Part shown: positions 44,001-54,033 of the stretch, in pieces
Numbering within the stretch: the first letter of the stretch is position 1
Layout of the letters: each line of letters opens with the position of its first letter
Origin: Linanthus parryae
Lineage: Eukaryota > Streptophyta > Magnoliopsida > Ericales > Polemoniaceae
NCBI GenBank assembly: GCA_023055425.1
Contig: JALGPY010000008.1
Coordinates: 17,395,359-17,459,358 of the forward strand
Reading direction: 5' to 3'
Length of the DNA: 64,000 bases
Notes under the pieces: generated by a model
What the model saw: the letters and a program-made list of their open reading frames with translations, nothing else
What the model was told of the DNA's origin: nothing
Databases searched by the model: none
Translations under genes and position numbers: made by a program

Positions 44001-44996
44001 GTCTTTTATGTGGATGACATACTAATCATTGGCAATGATATTCCTACTCTGCAATCTGTTAAAGATTGGCTAGGAAAGTGCTTTGCGATGAAAGACTTAG
44101 GAGACGCAGCCTATATACTGGGTATAAAGATCTATAGAGATAGATCTAAAAGGTTGCTTGGCCTAAGTCAGATTACATATATTGACAAGGTGTTGAAGAG
44201 GTTCAACATGCAAGATTCCAAGAAGGGATTCTTGCCCATGTCACATGGAGTCACTCTTTCCAAGAATGACTGTCCCTCCAACGAGATGGAGAAGGACCGC
44301 ATGAGCATGATACCCTATGCTTCGGCCATAGGATCCATCATGTACGCCATGCTATGTACTAGACCAGACGTGTCATACGCGTTGAGTATGGTGAGCAGAT
44401 ACCAGTCCAATCCGGGTGAGAGTCACTGGATTGCTGTCAAGAACATCCTAAAGTACTTGAGAAGAACTAAGGATGTATTCTTGATATTTGGAGGAATGGA
44501 AGAGCTAAGTGTAAAGGGTTACACTGACGCAAGCTTCCAAACCGACAAGGATGATTACAGATCGCAGTCTGGATACGTGTTTTGCCTGAATGGAGGAGCT
44601 GTGAGCTGGAAGAGTTCCAAGCAAGGCACAGTTGCTGATTCTACAACAGAAGCTGAGTACATTGCTGCTGCGGAAGCAGCAAAAGAGGCAGTATGGATAA
44701 AGAAGTTTATCACTGAGCTCGGTGTGGTCCCTAGCATAGTGGATCCCGTAGAGTTGTACTGTGACAACTCTGGGGCAATCGCACAGGCGAAGGAACCAAG
44801 ATCGCACCAAAATTCAAAGCATGTACTTAGGAGATTCCATCTTATTCGTGATATGATCGATCGAGGAGATGTGAAGATATGCAAGATTCCGACAGATGAC
44901 AACGTGTCGGATCCGCTCACGAAACCTCTTGCGCAGCGAAAGCATGAAGGGCACGCCAGATCTATAGGCATACGAGATGCGCCAGATTGGCTCTAG
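41061..44996 (+). CDS. Copia E gag-pol polyprotein, intact
   Basis: The single open frame has 1311 residues. The start is the ATG at 41061 (MANNNASSSSLRSV), preferred over upstream non-ATG codons because it matches the usual copia Gag start. Gag spans residues 1-240 with the CCHC knuckle CHYCSQPGHWRRNC near residue 250. The protease active site is WVLDTGCGSHIC near residue 295. A GAG-pre-integrase zinc region (HCRLGHINEKR) precedes an integrase core with HTDVCGPFPTP and FTDDFSRYGF. RT carries YVDDILIIG near residue 985. RNase H carries ADSTTEAEYIAAAEA and YCDNSGAI near residues 1200-1240. All catalytic landmarks I can check by eye are present. It is the intact relative of the broken fragment at 1238-3492. 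Confidence 0.95.
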   Translation: MANNNASSSSLRSVLEKDKLSGTNFLDWYRNLRIVLKQEKKLYVLDTPIPDPPQDESLLAEVRARQKHIDDSNDVTCLMLCTMTGELQKQHEDMEAYDMIRHLKQLFQEQARHERYEVSKALFKSSLAEGNPVGPHVLRMIGYIENLERLGFPLGQDLATDLVLQSLPDSYNQFIMNYNMNEINKSLPDLLNMLKTAEQSINKGKGKAIMMVHKKKGKSVASTSKGKRKKVAKSKDALKPSGAVAKGECHYCSQPGHWRRNCPKYLEDKKLGIVIPPPPGIYVIDINLSISSSWVLDTGCGSHICRNVQDLKRSRRLRKGEIDLRVGNGAKVSALAVGVYELSLPSGLILELDNCFYVPAMSRNIISVSCLDEKGFSISIKDKCCSIYFDSMHYCSAHLSNGLYILDLNNPIYNINTKRIKTNDLNPTYLWHCRLGHINEKRISRLHKDGLLDSFDLESYETCESCLLGKMTKSPFNKKGERTGELLALIHTDVCGPFPTPARGGYTYFITFTDDFSRYGFVYLMKAKSESFELFKEFKSEVEKQLGKSIKALRSDRGGEYLSQEFDEYLRECGIVSQLTPPGTPQWNGVSERRNRTLLDMVRSMMSQTDLPISFWGHALMTAAFTINRVPSKSVMKTPYEIWTGKRPIVSFMKIWGCDVYVKRLQTDKLGPKADKCKFVGYPKETKGYYFYNPTENKVFVARTGVFLERELVSKEASGRVVELEEIHEPQTTEPIMEHEQEPQEVVEEPVQVTQELRRSGRVRHEPERYGLLVTEPDDVPLMDDEPANYGEAMSGLDSKKWLEAMRSEMDSMYTNKVWTLVEPPAGARPIGCKWVFKKKTDMDGKVVAYKGRLVAKGYRQIHGIDYDETFSPVAMTKSIRILLAIAAYYDYEIWQMDVKTAFLYGNLLEDVYMTQPEGFEDPENANKVCKLQRSIYGLKQASRSWNRRFDDAVKEFGFIKNEDEPCVYKKVSGSSIVFLVFYVDDILIIGNDIPTLQSVKDWLGKCFAMKDLGDAAYILGIKIYRDRSKRLLGLSQITYIDKVLKRFNMQDSKKGFLPMSHGVTLSKNDCPSNEMEKDRMSMIPYASAIGSIMYAMLCTRPDVSYALSMVSRYQSNPGESHWIAVKNILKYLRRTKDVFLIFGGMEELSVKGYTDASFQTDKDDYRSQSGYVFCLNGGAVSWKSSKQGTVADSTTEAEYIAAAEAAKEAVWIKKFITELGVVPSIVDPVELYCDNSGAIAQAKEPRSHQNSKHVLRRFHLIRDMIDRGDVKICKIPTDDNVSDPLTKPLAQRKHEGHARSIGIRDAPDWL

Positions 44997-45000
44997 TGCA

Positions 45001-45010
45001 AGTGGGAGAC
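45001..45010 (+). other. Polypurine tract of copia E
   Basis: The sequence agtgggagac directly precedes the 3' LTR, as in many plant copia elements. Confidence 0.8.
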
Positions 45011-46455
45011 TGTTGGAATAGATGCCCTAGAGGCAATCATAGATTTAGTATGAACAATGTTTTGGCTAGAATATTCATTTATTATTTATGGCGATATTTA
45101 ATATAATGAAGTCCTTAGATAAATTGTGTCATTTATCTTAAATGTCCCTAGTCCATTATATTGATTAATAGGACAATCAAACATAGACTAGTATGTGGGT
45201 AGATTGATATGGAGATATCAAGTCTAACACATGGGTATGCATTAGGAGTAATGGCATATTGGATTGACCCACGACGAAAAGGATACATTAGATTATGTGA
45301 AGTCACAATCGCTTTTCGTAGTGCTAATATTATTGCAATCCTTGGACTTGAAGTCACTAGATACTCTAGTTGTGAAATATTGCGCTTTGATGTTATCAAA
45401 CGTTACACCGTAACTGGGTAATCATAAAGGTGGCTATCGGGCGTGGTAGGAAGCAAGCTTAGAGATCGTAGTGATGTAGATAGGATTTGTCCCTCCCACA
45501 TAATGGGGGTAAATATCCACGGCCACTCGAGGGATGAGGCTTATTGAATGTCTGGCCAGACTCAGATAAATTAATATAGAGATATTAATGTTATCTGCAA
45601 GCATAAGCATATTCCCAGGATCGAGGAACTATGGATTGGATATACGAGTGTGACTATTTATGTCTCGTGTCCAATCCGGATATGGAGACAAAGGGATAAT
45701 GCAATGTGACATACTGGGCACAAAGGTTTGTCGGGATCACTGACTATTTCTATTGGTTGGGTTGCATGGATGTGTTGCTAGACACCGCTCCATGTTAGTA
45801 ATAGTTACTACCAACTATATAGAAACCTATGGGGTCACACGTCAAATAGAGTAGAGCTAGATTTGGGATTAATTAATATGGATTAATTAATAGAAGGATC
45901 ATTGTGCAACACCTTGCATACTTAGTAGGACTAATTTGCAAGGAAGGGAATAGTTCTAGTCCTACTAGAACAAGAAAAACTCTTTTATGGAAACAACAAG
46001 GAGTTGTTGGAGTATATAAAGGAGGCTCTAGCTTCCTTCCCACTACATGAGTTATTATTAGACATAACACATAAAGAGTGGGAGAGAGCAAAAAGAGAGA
46101 GCAAGACAAAAGAGCTAGGGCCGAAACCCTAGCCCTCCCGTCCGCCCCTCAACCCGACGGCAAAGAGAGGCCGCCCCCTCCCTTGTGCCTTGGTGATTTG
46201 TTGCTTTGATCTTCATCCCTCTTCCTCCGGGTTCAAGCTAGCACTTGTGGAGAAGGAAGCATCTAGATCTCACCTCTAGACGTGGATCAACCGTAGAGAC
46301 GAGGACATCATTCTTCGTGTGATCTCACAAATCAAAAGGTACACATCTTCTATGTCCTTAATCATGTTATGATGTCTCTTCCTGTGATCCTTGGTGGGCT
46401 TTGAGTAGGATTAATTTTTGTTATTCCGCTGCGTTACCTACGTCAAAACCCAACA
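45011..46455 (+). repeat. 3' LTR of copia E
   Basis: It has the same 1445-bp length as the 5' LTR with about nine substitutions by eye, for example near 45142, 45182 and 46265. It is followed by the GTTCA duplication. Confidence 0.95.
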
Positions 46456-46924
46456 GTTCAAACACTTGACTTGCTTCTTCATGGGTGTCGAGTTTTGCAA
46501 TCAGCTTTGCGAGTTGAACGTCACGAACTTCAACAATTTTCTTTAATTCTTCAAGGCCCTTGGTTAGGTTCGCTACTTGTTCTTCAAGAGGGACCGCACT
46601 AGTCGTCATGACGTGCATGCTGATATCATCATCATGATCACATGTTGGATTATGCTGACTACCCTTAGTGCCGGACTTAGAGTTGCTTTCGCATCTTTCC
46701 TCCCAAAACTTGTTGCCAGTTGAAGACTCCTGAGGGGTGGGCACATGTGATTGTGACTTCCTCAAGGCAGCACCATCTTCCTTGCCCCCGGAAGTTGACA
46801 TAGCCTTAGACATACTGCGAGTTACTGGACGAGGGACTTGGATTCCGGAGTTGGTTTATGAAGTTGAAGACTTGGCGTCTCCAACCTTCAGTGATGGAAG
46901 TTCGTTATCCTTCGTAGGAGACAT
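46456..46924 (-). pseudogene. Element D gag, N-terminal part
   Basis: An ATG at 46924 (MSPTKDNELPSL) starts a frame that meets a TAA at 46856-46858. The same frame reopens with an ATG at 46811-46813 (MSKAMSTSGG) and continues into a coiled-coil-like stretch (QVANLTKGLEELKKIVEV) up to the GTTCA duplication, where copia E interrupts it. Either the true start is 46813 or the first start carries a nonsense change. Confidence 0.75.
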
Positions 46925-46967
46925 CAGGAACACTTGTACTTGAGGAGAAGAGATGAGGGGCAGAGAT

Positions 46968-46985
46968 GTCCCACTGGGCGTGCCA
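46968..46985 (-). other. Primer binding site of element D
   Basis: On the minus strand the sequence TGGCACGCCCAGTGGGAC lies five bases after the 5' LTR. Its complement ends in CCA, as expected for a tRNA 3' end. Confidence 0.7.
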
Positions 46986-47943
46986 AAATTTGTACACACA
47001 AATTTATGTAATGGAAACAAATGCGAGAAATTCGGTGTCAAATATATTTTATTGATGAAATTAAGTGTAGCAGATTACAATCTCTGATAATAAATTTCTA
47101 AAAAGAAATTAAATCCCCTGATTCTTTTCCTTGAACTTCGAACGAGGGCCTTGCAGCTTGATCTCAGATCGAACGGATGAGCGGCCTTCGATTTTGACGA
47201 AGAACGCGATGAAGGTCTCGAAGAACACAAACACCGAACGAGGGCTTTAGAGGCTTGATCTCGGATCGGGCGGATGAATATCTTCGATGTTGATGAAGAA
47301 CCGGATGAACGCCTTGAAGAACACGAAGAACTGCTTGAATATCTTCGAGTGTCTTGAAGAACGCGGATGGAGATCATCAACGGCTTGAAGAACTTGATGA
47401 TGATCTTCGAAGAACTCGATGAAGAACTTCGAAGGGCTTGATGATGATCTTGATGATGGATGAACTCGTCAGGGCTACAGCAGCTTGATCTTCAGAGCTC
47501 TCTCCTTCTCGCAAGATGTAATTGTGTGGGTAGGATCTTCGAGGTCTCGAAGATCGTTGATGATCTTGTGGATGGACGAACTCTTCAGGGCTTTCGCAGC
47601 TTGATCTTCAGAGCTCTCTCCTTGCAAGATGTAATTGTATGTCCCATATGCCTGAGGTGATCCCTTTATATAGGCATGGGCTGGCTTATTGGCCAAGGTA
47701 GAAAATAAATATAATTATTTATTTATTTATTTATTTTCTGCATCAATTTGACAAGTGGCGCAACACTATTGGCCGAGCTTGCTAGTCTTGATAGCTGCAT
47801 GATTTTGACAAGTGGCACAATGTGATTGGCCTTACTTGTTGACTTGTAGCCATGTCATGTAGTGATGTGGCGTCTCCATAAGCAGTCCTTGCTTGTAAAT
47901 AAGGTTTTGTCTCATTTACAATTTAGTCATCTTTTAATTATTA

Positions 47944-48158
47944 CCACTCCGTTTCTTCTCTTTCTCCCCCTTTCTATTTTGGTACGTTTTCTTTCTTTCT
48001 CCCCCTTTCCTCTTTTGGTATGTTTAAGGATGGTCATTGACAATTTTGCCCTTTCAATTACCCCACCTCTCTTTTCCATATACCCCACCCACCCACTTTG
48101 TTTCTCTTCAGTACATTAATCACCACCTCCCATTTCACTTCTTCATTTAAGATAGAAT

Positions 48159-48189
<31 letters not shown>

Positions 48190-48963
48190 AGAGTCACGGG
48201 AGAGAGAGAGGAGAGAAAGAGTCATTGGAGAGAGAGAGGAGATGCAGGGGACGAAGAAGAAGGGGAGGAGACGAAGGGGACGGCAGAGATGCGATGAGGG
48301 TTTTGTGCTCGACGGCGATCTCCACGTCGGCGAGAAAGAAGGGGACGAAGAAGGGGACCGATGAGGGTTTCTTCCACGACGGCGATCTCCACGGCGGCGC
48401 TGCTGGTGGATCTCGGCGGCGGTCGATTGCAGCGGCGGCGATGACCAAGGTAGCTTCTGATCTCTCTATCTCTTCTTCGTTTTGGCCTTTTCTTTTCTCT
48501 GATCTTTCTCCTTCTTGTGTTGATTTCTCTGTAGATCTGCTGGAGAAAGATGGAGGAGCAGATCACTTTTTCATCCTCCTCTTCTTCTTCTTCTTCTTCT
48601 TCTTCTTCTTCTTCTTCTTCTTCTTCTTCTTCTTCTTCTTCTTCTTCTTCTTCTTCTTCTTCTTCTTCTTCTTCTATTTTTTTTTTCAATTTGTAATATT
48701 TTCCTTTTTTATGAAATTAGACTCTTGGTCTGTAAATTTGTTGTTGGATCTGGTAGTTGATGATGTTGGTAGTTGTTTGGATGATGTTGGTAGAGGTCTG
48801 TTGACTGATGGTGGTGGTTGTGATTGTGGTTGTGGTTGAGGGAAAGAAGGAGAGAGGACAGGGGACAGAGAGGACAGAGGACAGAGGGGTAACAGGGTCA
48901 TTTGACCCCTTTTCTTAATTGCAGCGCTTTCTCCAGGGGGGAGAAAGAGAAGAAACAGAGTGG
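47944..48963. mobile_element. Mariner-like MITE, 1020 bp, TSD TA
   Basis: The terminal inverted repeats are about 28 bp: the left starts ccactccgtttcttctcttt and the right end is the complement of ccactctgtttcttctcttt. TA stands at both borders (47942-47943 and 48964-48965), and the other LTR of element D shows the empty site with a single TA. The inside is purine/pyrimidine-rich with a (GA)n tract near 48157-48182. No transposase is present. Confidence 0.85.
48580..48674. repeat. (CTT)n microsatellite, ~95 bp
   Basis: Uninterrupted ctt trinucleotides. The apparent poly-glutamate and poly-phenylalanine open frames across it are artefacts of this repeat. Confidence 0.97.
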
Positions 48964-49381
48964 TACTTAGGAGTAGCAATTTGGCATCGAGTGCTATTTG
49001 ATCCCACCATTTAATTAGGCGATAAAAGACATGTGACACTATTTAATTGGCAGCAAATTTTGTGTGTCTACAAATGGCTACAATACAAATATGTCAAATA
49101 CAATTTCATACATAAAATGGTAAAGTGAACACTAAAAATTATTTGTGATATAGTTGCGTCAAATTACGAATTAATTATTAGTTATTAATTATCATCGGTT
49201 CTTAAGAAAGACTAATAATTTAAATTATCTTCCAGTTCCTCTCATAAAGGGCGTATTCATATTTTTCTATCTTCAAATAAACTGCATGTTATTCTAATGA
49301 AACTCACAACCTACAAATTCATTGATTTGAGCAATTGTAACCCGGTAAAGGTTACTAATATCGGGATCACTGGTGTAAAGA

Positions 49382-49654
49382 TTAAGATTTTGGAATATTT
49401 GCTGTCCTATGGGGCTCGCAAAGCCGTTTCAACCATTCCATAAGCCCCCAACACTCCTCCGAAGTATGTTTACTTATATTTGTTTTTACATGAGATAAAA
49501 GAGCTTTGGAAGGGAATATTTTGAGAGAAGTTGGAAAATTTTGACATCTAGTAGTCAACTGAAGTGTCCGATCAAATTTGAGCAGAGTTGTAGGAATCAT
49601 GTTAATTCGCGGAATATGAAATACCTTTAGCCTAAAACAGTGTGTAGCAAACAA
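49382..49654 (-). pseudogene. Possible captured F-box/FBD-type gene fragment in Helitron B
   Basis: The 90-codon minus-strand frame ends SEECWGLMEWLKRLCEPHRT, which faintly resembles the FBD segment of plant F-box/LRR proteins (a ...LLDaLLW.CHP.T pattern). The first codon is ATG but nothing upstream supports a gene. The rest of Helitron B on this side (49078-49381 and 49655-50795) shows no gene. The similarity is weak and from memory of the family; a chance frame is possible. Confidence 0.25.
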
Positions 49655-50202
49655 TTAAAATCTTCTTTAAACGCAACTACCAGTGCACCTTCGGGTCCTT
49701 ATTTCAGAAAAGGTTTGTCAGAAAGCATATTGCATTCTTTCAACAGTTACTTCTAGCAGCATGGTTCCTGTTCTCGTCCATATAAACCGACAAATGTGAA
49801 ATTAGAAAATTCTCATGACTTGAGATTGAATTTTTACATCGTAGAAAGCAAATCAAATGAAAGTGATATAGAGAAAAGTTAGTGCAATGCATGGTAGAAG
49901 CAGTACATGAAATTTATGTCTCGTCATTTTAATAGAAGGAATATAATGTGTATTCCTGTTGTAATTTATGACAATCGCAGCAAATCAATTATTGGGCTAG
50001 TGCAAAGATGGTAAGAGCAGTAACACAAAGAAGCATATCTCCCACCTTCATAGGAAACAACTTGTATACAAACAATACGAATCGTTAAGCAGCTAATCAA
50101 AAATAGTTTAGTCGCTAAACATAGAAACGGAAAGAAAAATTCACCTGATGCGATTATGCTTTGATCAAAGGAGCATATATGGAAGCCATTAGTTGATGCA
50201 GC

Positions 50203-50332
50203 AATCCATTGAAATGTTTCAACTGTCTTTTAAACTTTTACTTTTGCACTTCGGGAAGTTGCTGCAGCAATCTGCAATCCATTGAAATGTTTCAACAGTC
50301 TTTTAAACTTTTACTCTTGCACTTCGGGAATA
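50203..50332. repeat. ~60-bp duplication inside Helitron B
   Basis: The phrase caatccattgaaatgtttca, followed by a shared run to cttgcacttcggg, occurs at about 50203 and again at about 50275, with one or two differences. Confidence 0.85.
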
Positions 50333-51393
50333 CTCTTCAGTCTTCAAAAGTTTCATGTGGTCCAAATGATTTGAAGGGTGGAAACATTTTAATGGATAAA
50401 TATATCACGCAAAAAGTCAGAGTTTGGAAGACTCAATTGGGTGATGTTCATTGAATAAGTAGCTTTGAAATATTCAAACTCAGTTGAACTGGTGCATTGT
50501 ATATATATGAATTAGTTATCAAATGCATGGAACATACAAAAATTATCTTGAATAAATAAGAATCTGAATCTTGGGTTAAGAGAAGTGTCATAGTATTAAA
50601 TTTCTTGGAAAGGGGGAGACCAGCTATGAAGATGACATGGCATCAAAGTGCCACATGGCAAAAATTAGTTGGCACACATACAATGTGTCTTTGCCACATG
50701 GTGTTCGTAAATGACAAATGGCATTTAAATAAAACTTTTCAAATAACACGTGGCGGAAAGAGAAGGCAATTCCCTTGCTTTTATATATATAAAGATAATT
50801 CTATTGGACTACATGGGATTAGATTTGCTACGGTTTCAATCTATGCAGTTGACGTGCAATTACAATAGGACCGCTCAAATCATGCCACGTTTCGGAACTC
50901 AAAGACACCAATAAACATCCTCACGCGCACTACTGGTCGGTTACTACTCTTCTTCTTCTTCTTTTTAATCACTCTCTCTCTCTCTCCTCAAATCTACAGG
51001 AGTTCTCAATCTATAGAGCCAATATCCAACTCTGTCTTCACATCACCACCGCCACCAATTACCAGAAAATTATCGTCGTCCCGCCACCCAGATCAACAAA
51101 GTCCGGACTGAGAGGGAACCTCAATCTCCATTAAAGGGAGCTTCCAGATGGGTTTTCGTTTTTGGATGATAGGTGACAGAGAATTGATTAGTCATCTGAG
51201 AAACGCATGATCATTGACATACAAATTACTAGTGCTATCGAACACTGTACACATGCAGATTCACAATTTTGTATCCCTTGGTCATAGAGCTCGACTGGTC
51301 ATAGAGCTTGATTTTTTTTGGACACTCATAGAGCTTGATTGATTTTGAGGAAAGGGAGAATGAATAAAAATGAATTTAATAACTTGATAAGAT

Positions 51394-54033
51394 CAGTGGC
51401 GGAGCCAGGAATTGACGAGTGGGGTGGCACAGTTCATAATTTCACACAACTAACACGACAATTCAAAAGTTTAATTTATTTGTTTATTATTATTTTTTAA
51501 TATTTTTTTTGCGACAACGACAATTCAAAAGTGAAAATATGTCATATATTTAGTGAACACATTTTCTACTTACAAAAGTGCTTGTATTTTATATACAAGC
51601 CAAGCTTACACCGAATTCACATTTAGCTTACAAAAGGACTTGTATTCTATACAAGTTAAGCCTACATCTCAAAATATTTGCACATCTTACTATGATGCTA
51701 CAAAGTTCACAAACATACCCTACGCGGCTTCATTGCTTGGAACCCTCGAATGATAGTATCATTATCGATTCCATCAAAAATTTCTTTCTCAATGTAAACG
51801 ATTAGACTATCATTCATCCATAGATCACCCATCCTATTCCTCAAATTATTCTTCACAATATTCATTGCCGAGAAAGATCTTTCAACCGAAGCCGTTGCCA
51901 CCGGCAAGATCAATGCCAATTTGAGAAGTGTGTAAACCAACGGAAACACAACGTCTCTACCCGTCTCAACCATTTTTTGAGCAAGATCTCCAATACCATT
52001 TAAATCCATCATGTGAGGAGAAGAGAGGATATCCGTCCGGTAAACATTAAGTTGGTCGCTAAGCCTCAAAAGTTCTTTTTTTGGAAACTCAAGAGGATAG
52101 AATTCGGCAAAGCGAACCAATTTTTGATGGTCAAAGTTAGCAAATGATCGTGAAGGACACAAGCAAGCCGCACAAATAAGTAACTTCGTACTTTTTTCGG
52201 AAAATCTATTGTTCAACTCATTCAATTGTGTGTCTAGGACCGTGTATAATACCTCGACTTTATAATGGTGGTTGTTGGAAATTTGTGGAGCTCCTCTTCT
52301 TGCTCTTCCAAGTGGGACATATTCATCATCCATAGAAAGAACACCAATTTGATACTTCCCACAAAAAGATCCGACTTCTTCAAGTAGAGGTTCCCATTCC
52401 TTATCACGCATCTTTTGAAGATTGTCCTTGGCAACTTGAACCAAATTCATCGCATTAACAATATCTTGATCTTTTCTTTGTAATGCTTGCGACAAATCAC
52501 TTGTCATCCCTAAGATTTTCCTCATTAGATGAAGGAGGAAAACAAACTCAAAGTGTTTCAATATGTATACCAACCTCTTCGCTTCATTCCTTTGTGAACC
52601 GTCATCCCCATCTACGCCGATCATCTCAAGTACTTGAATTATCGCCGGAAACATATTGATTAAGCTAATCAAATCTATTATTCAACCTTTTCTCCTTCAC
52701 TTACACTATGCAAAACAATATCCATGTGTTGTGGCCGATTCATCAAATCTATGCACTTACTTCTAGCTTGGTTGTGAGGACTATTAGGGCCTCCTTCATG
52801 CTTATCAAATTTACTAGGGCACTTCCAATTCTTGAAGCCTTGAACAACAAACTCGCTATTTGATAAGTCACCACCAAAGAGATAGCAACTTAAACAATAA
52901 GCACGATCTTTCTTCACACTATACTCCAACCAATGAGGATACTTGTCGTACCAATCTTTGTTGAAGCGCCTCTTCTTATCCCCAAAATTTGATTGGGGGA
53001 ATTTCTTCAAAGAAGGTTGTGTAGGTCCATCTCTTATGTATGCTCGACGAACATTCTCAATATCGTTAGGATGGTAAGCCCTTATTGGAGGTCTCAATCC
53101 GGGATCCGGTTCAACAATTTTAGAGTTGAGAACTTGACTAGAGGTCGGAGCATCCTCATCCATGCTAAGTGGAGATTGACTTGAGGTTGGAGCATTCTCG
53201 TCAATAGTTGGGGGATTTGGACTTGAAATTATAACACTTTCTTCAACTCTTTGTTTCTTACCAAAGAATTTCTCAATACCTAAGAACAACAAAAATCATA
53301 TACAATTCAAATATTCAATTCTAGGCCAATTCAAAGTCGAATGATGTAATTAACAACTAGATAAGTTCATAATGATCAAAAGCATAGCCCCAATTTAAAA
53401 TGCCTAAAACATGCCAAGAACCCTAATTTTTCTGGAATTTTTTTACAATTCCTATTGCAAATCAATACATCAGTAACTTTATAGATTAATCAAGGCATCA
53501 ATCAAAGGGAATCAACCAAAATCGATTGATTCCCCTTGCAGCCATTGAAGCCGAACCAGAGGGACAAGAGACAGAGAGAACAGAGAAGTGAGAAGCAGCG
53601 TACGGACCTGTGGGCTTCCGCTTCTCCTTCGCCTTCTTCATCTGCGCGACGGCCGACGGGAGAATGAAATCAACGGCGCCGGCGACGAGGAGAAGAAGGA
53701 CGGCGTTTCGTCGATTGTCCGTCCGTCGTCCGTGGCGTACTGGTGTTCGTCGTCTGTGCGTCGCTCGCTCTGAGCCTCTGACTTCGGTGGATAAGCGTGA
53801 GAGAGAATAAATGAATATGATTAAAAAATATTACATTACTATTTATATTTGGGGTCGATTTGTTATTTAAACCAACTTCAGGGGGGCACGAATTAAATTT
53901 TTCTGGGGTGCACTTTTGTCATTAAAGAAGGGTGTAGCTGAAAAAACCCATACATATAGGGGGTATAGTAGTACAAAATGAAAAGTTCAGGGGTGCACTT
54001 GCACCCCCGTGCCTTCATGTCCCTCCGCCTCTG
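51394..54033 (-). mobile_element. hAT element, 2.6 kb, degenerate, TSD GATAAGAT
   Basis: The left terminus cagtggcggagccagga and the complement of the right terminus, cagaggcggagggac, form short inverted repeats. Perfect 8-bp duplications GATAAGAT flank them (51386-51393 and 54034-54041). It encodes a broken transposase on the minus strand and sits inside the MULE. Confidence 0.88.
51707..53284 (-). pseudogene. hAT transposase, TTF zinc finger type, internally deleted
   Basis: The upstream part (about 53284-52678) has the TTF-type zinc finger region (KDWYDKYPHWLEYSVKKDRA, then C-L-S-C-YLFGG). The exon seems to open after an acceptor-like ttgttcttag near 53281. The downstream part (52672-51707) is in another frame and carries the end of the catalytic region and the hAT C-terminal dimerisation domain (ILPVATASVERSFSAMNIVK). 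The central domain expected in this family, with part of the catalytic core, is missing at the junction near 52675. It cannot be active. Confidence 0.88.

Larger units (their letters stand above)
38009..46455 (+). mobile_element. Copia element E, structurally intact
   Basis: Two 1445-bp LTRs, perfect GTTCA duplications (38004-38008 and 46456-46460), a primer binding site, one uninterrupted polyprotein and a polypurine tract are all present. The LTRs differ at about nine positions by eye, which suggests a recent insertion. It sits in the gag gene of element D and is the youngest clearly complete element in the window. The Tork/Angela branch of copia is my best guess for lineage, not tested. 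Confidence 0.95.
46991..49072 (-). repeat. 5' LTR of element D (right copy) with a 1-kb insertion
   Basis: It matches 31555-32614 on both sides of an extra 1022 bp, made up of the MITE at 47944-48963 plus one extra TA. The TATA box corresponding to the left LTR lies at 47665-47672. The outer flank is the AATGG duplication at 49073-49077. Confidence 0.92.
31550..49077 (-). mobile_element. Element D: gag-only gypsy-type LTR element (TR-GAG-like)
   Basis: The LTRs at 31555-32614 and 46991-49072 are flanked by perfect AATGG duplications (31550-31554 and 49073-49077). On the minus strand the order is 5' LTR, PBS, gag, a 3.6 kb repeat-rich non-coding region, polypurine tract, then 3' LTR. There is no trace of protease, RT or integrase, so it depends on another element's enzymes. 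Copia E splits gag, and a mariner-like MITE sits in the 5' LTR. LTR divergence is about a dozen substitutions by eye in 1060 bp. Confidence 0.88.
30402..50795 (-). mobile_element. Helitron B, inserted in Helitron A and swollen by nested elements
   Basis: Its 3' end (left) reads CCCGCGCAATGCGCGGG, a 7-bp-stem hairpin, then ...CTAG at 30402 on the minus strand. Its 5' end (right) reads TCTTTATATATATAAAAGCA ending at 50795. The outside bases a (30401) and t (50796) join to atgttataattctattgg, exactly the sequence found uninterrupted at 30046-30063. Without element D it would be about 2.9 kb. No Rep/helicase is seen. Its 5' end resembles that of Helitron A, so both belong to related families. Confidence 0.78.

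Noticed and set aside
48222..48839. Long open frames on both strands with poly-E or poly-F
   Set aside because: They are created by the ctt microsatellite inside the mariner-like MITE; flanking parts have no family similarity.
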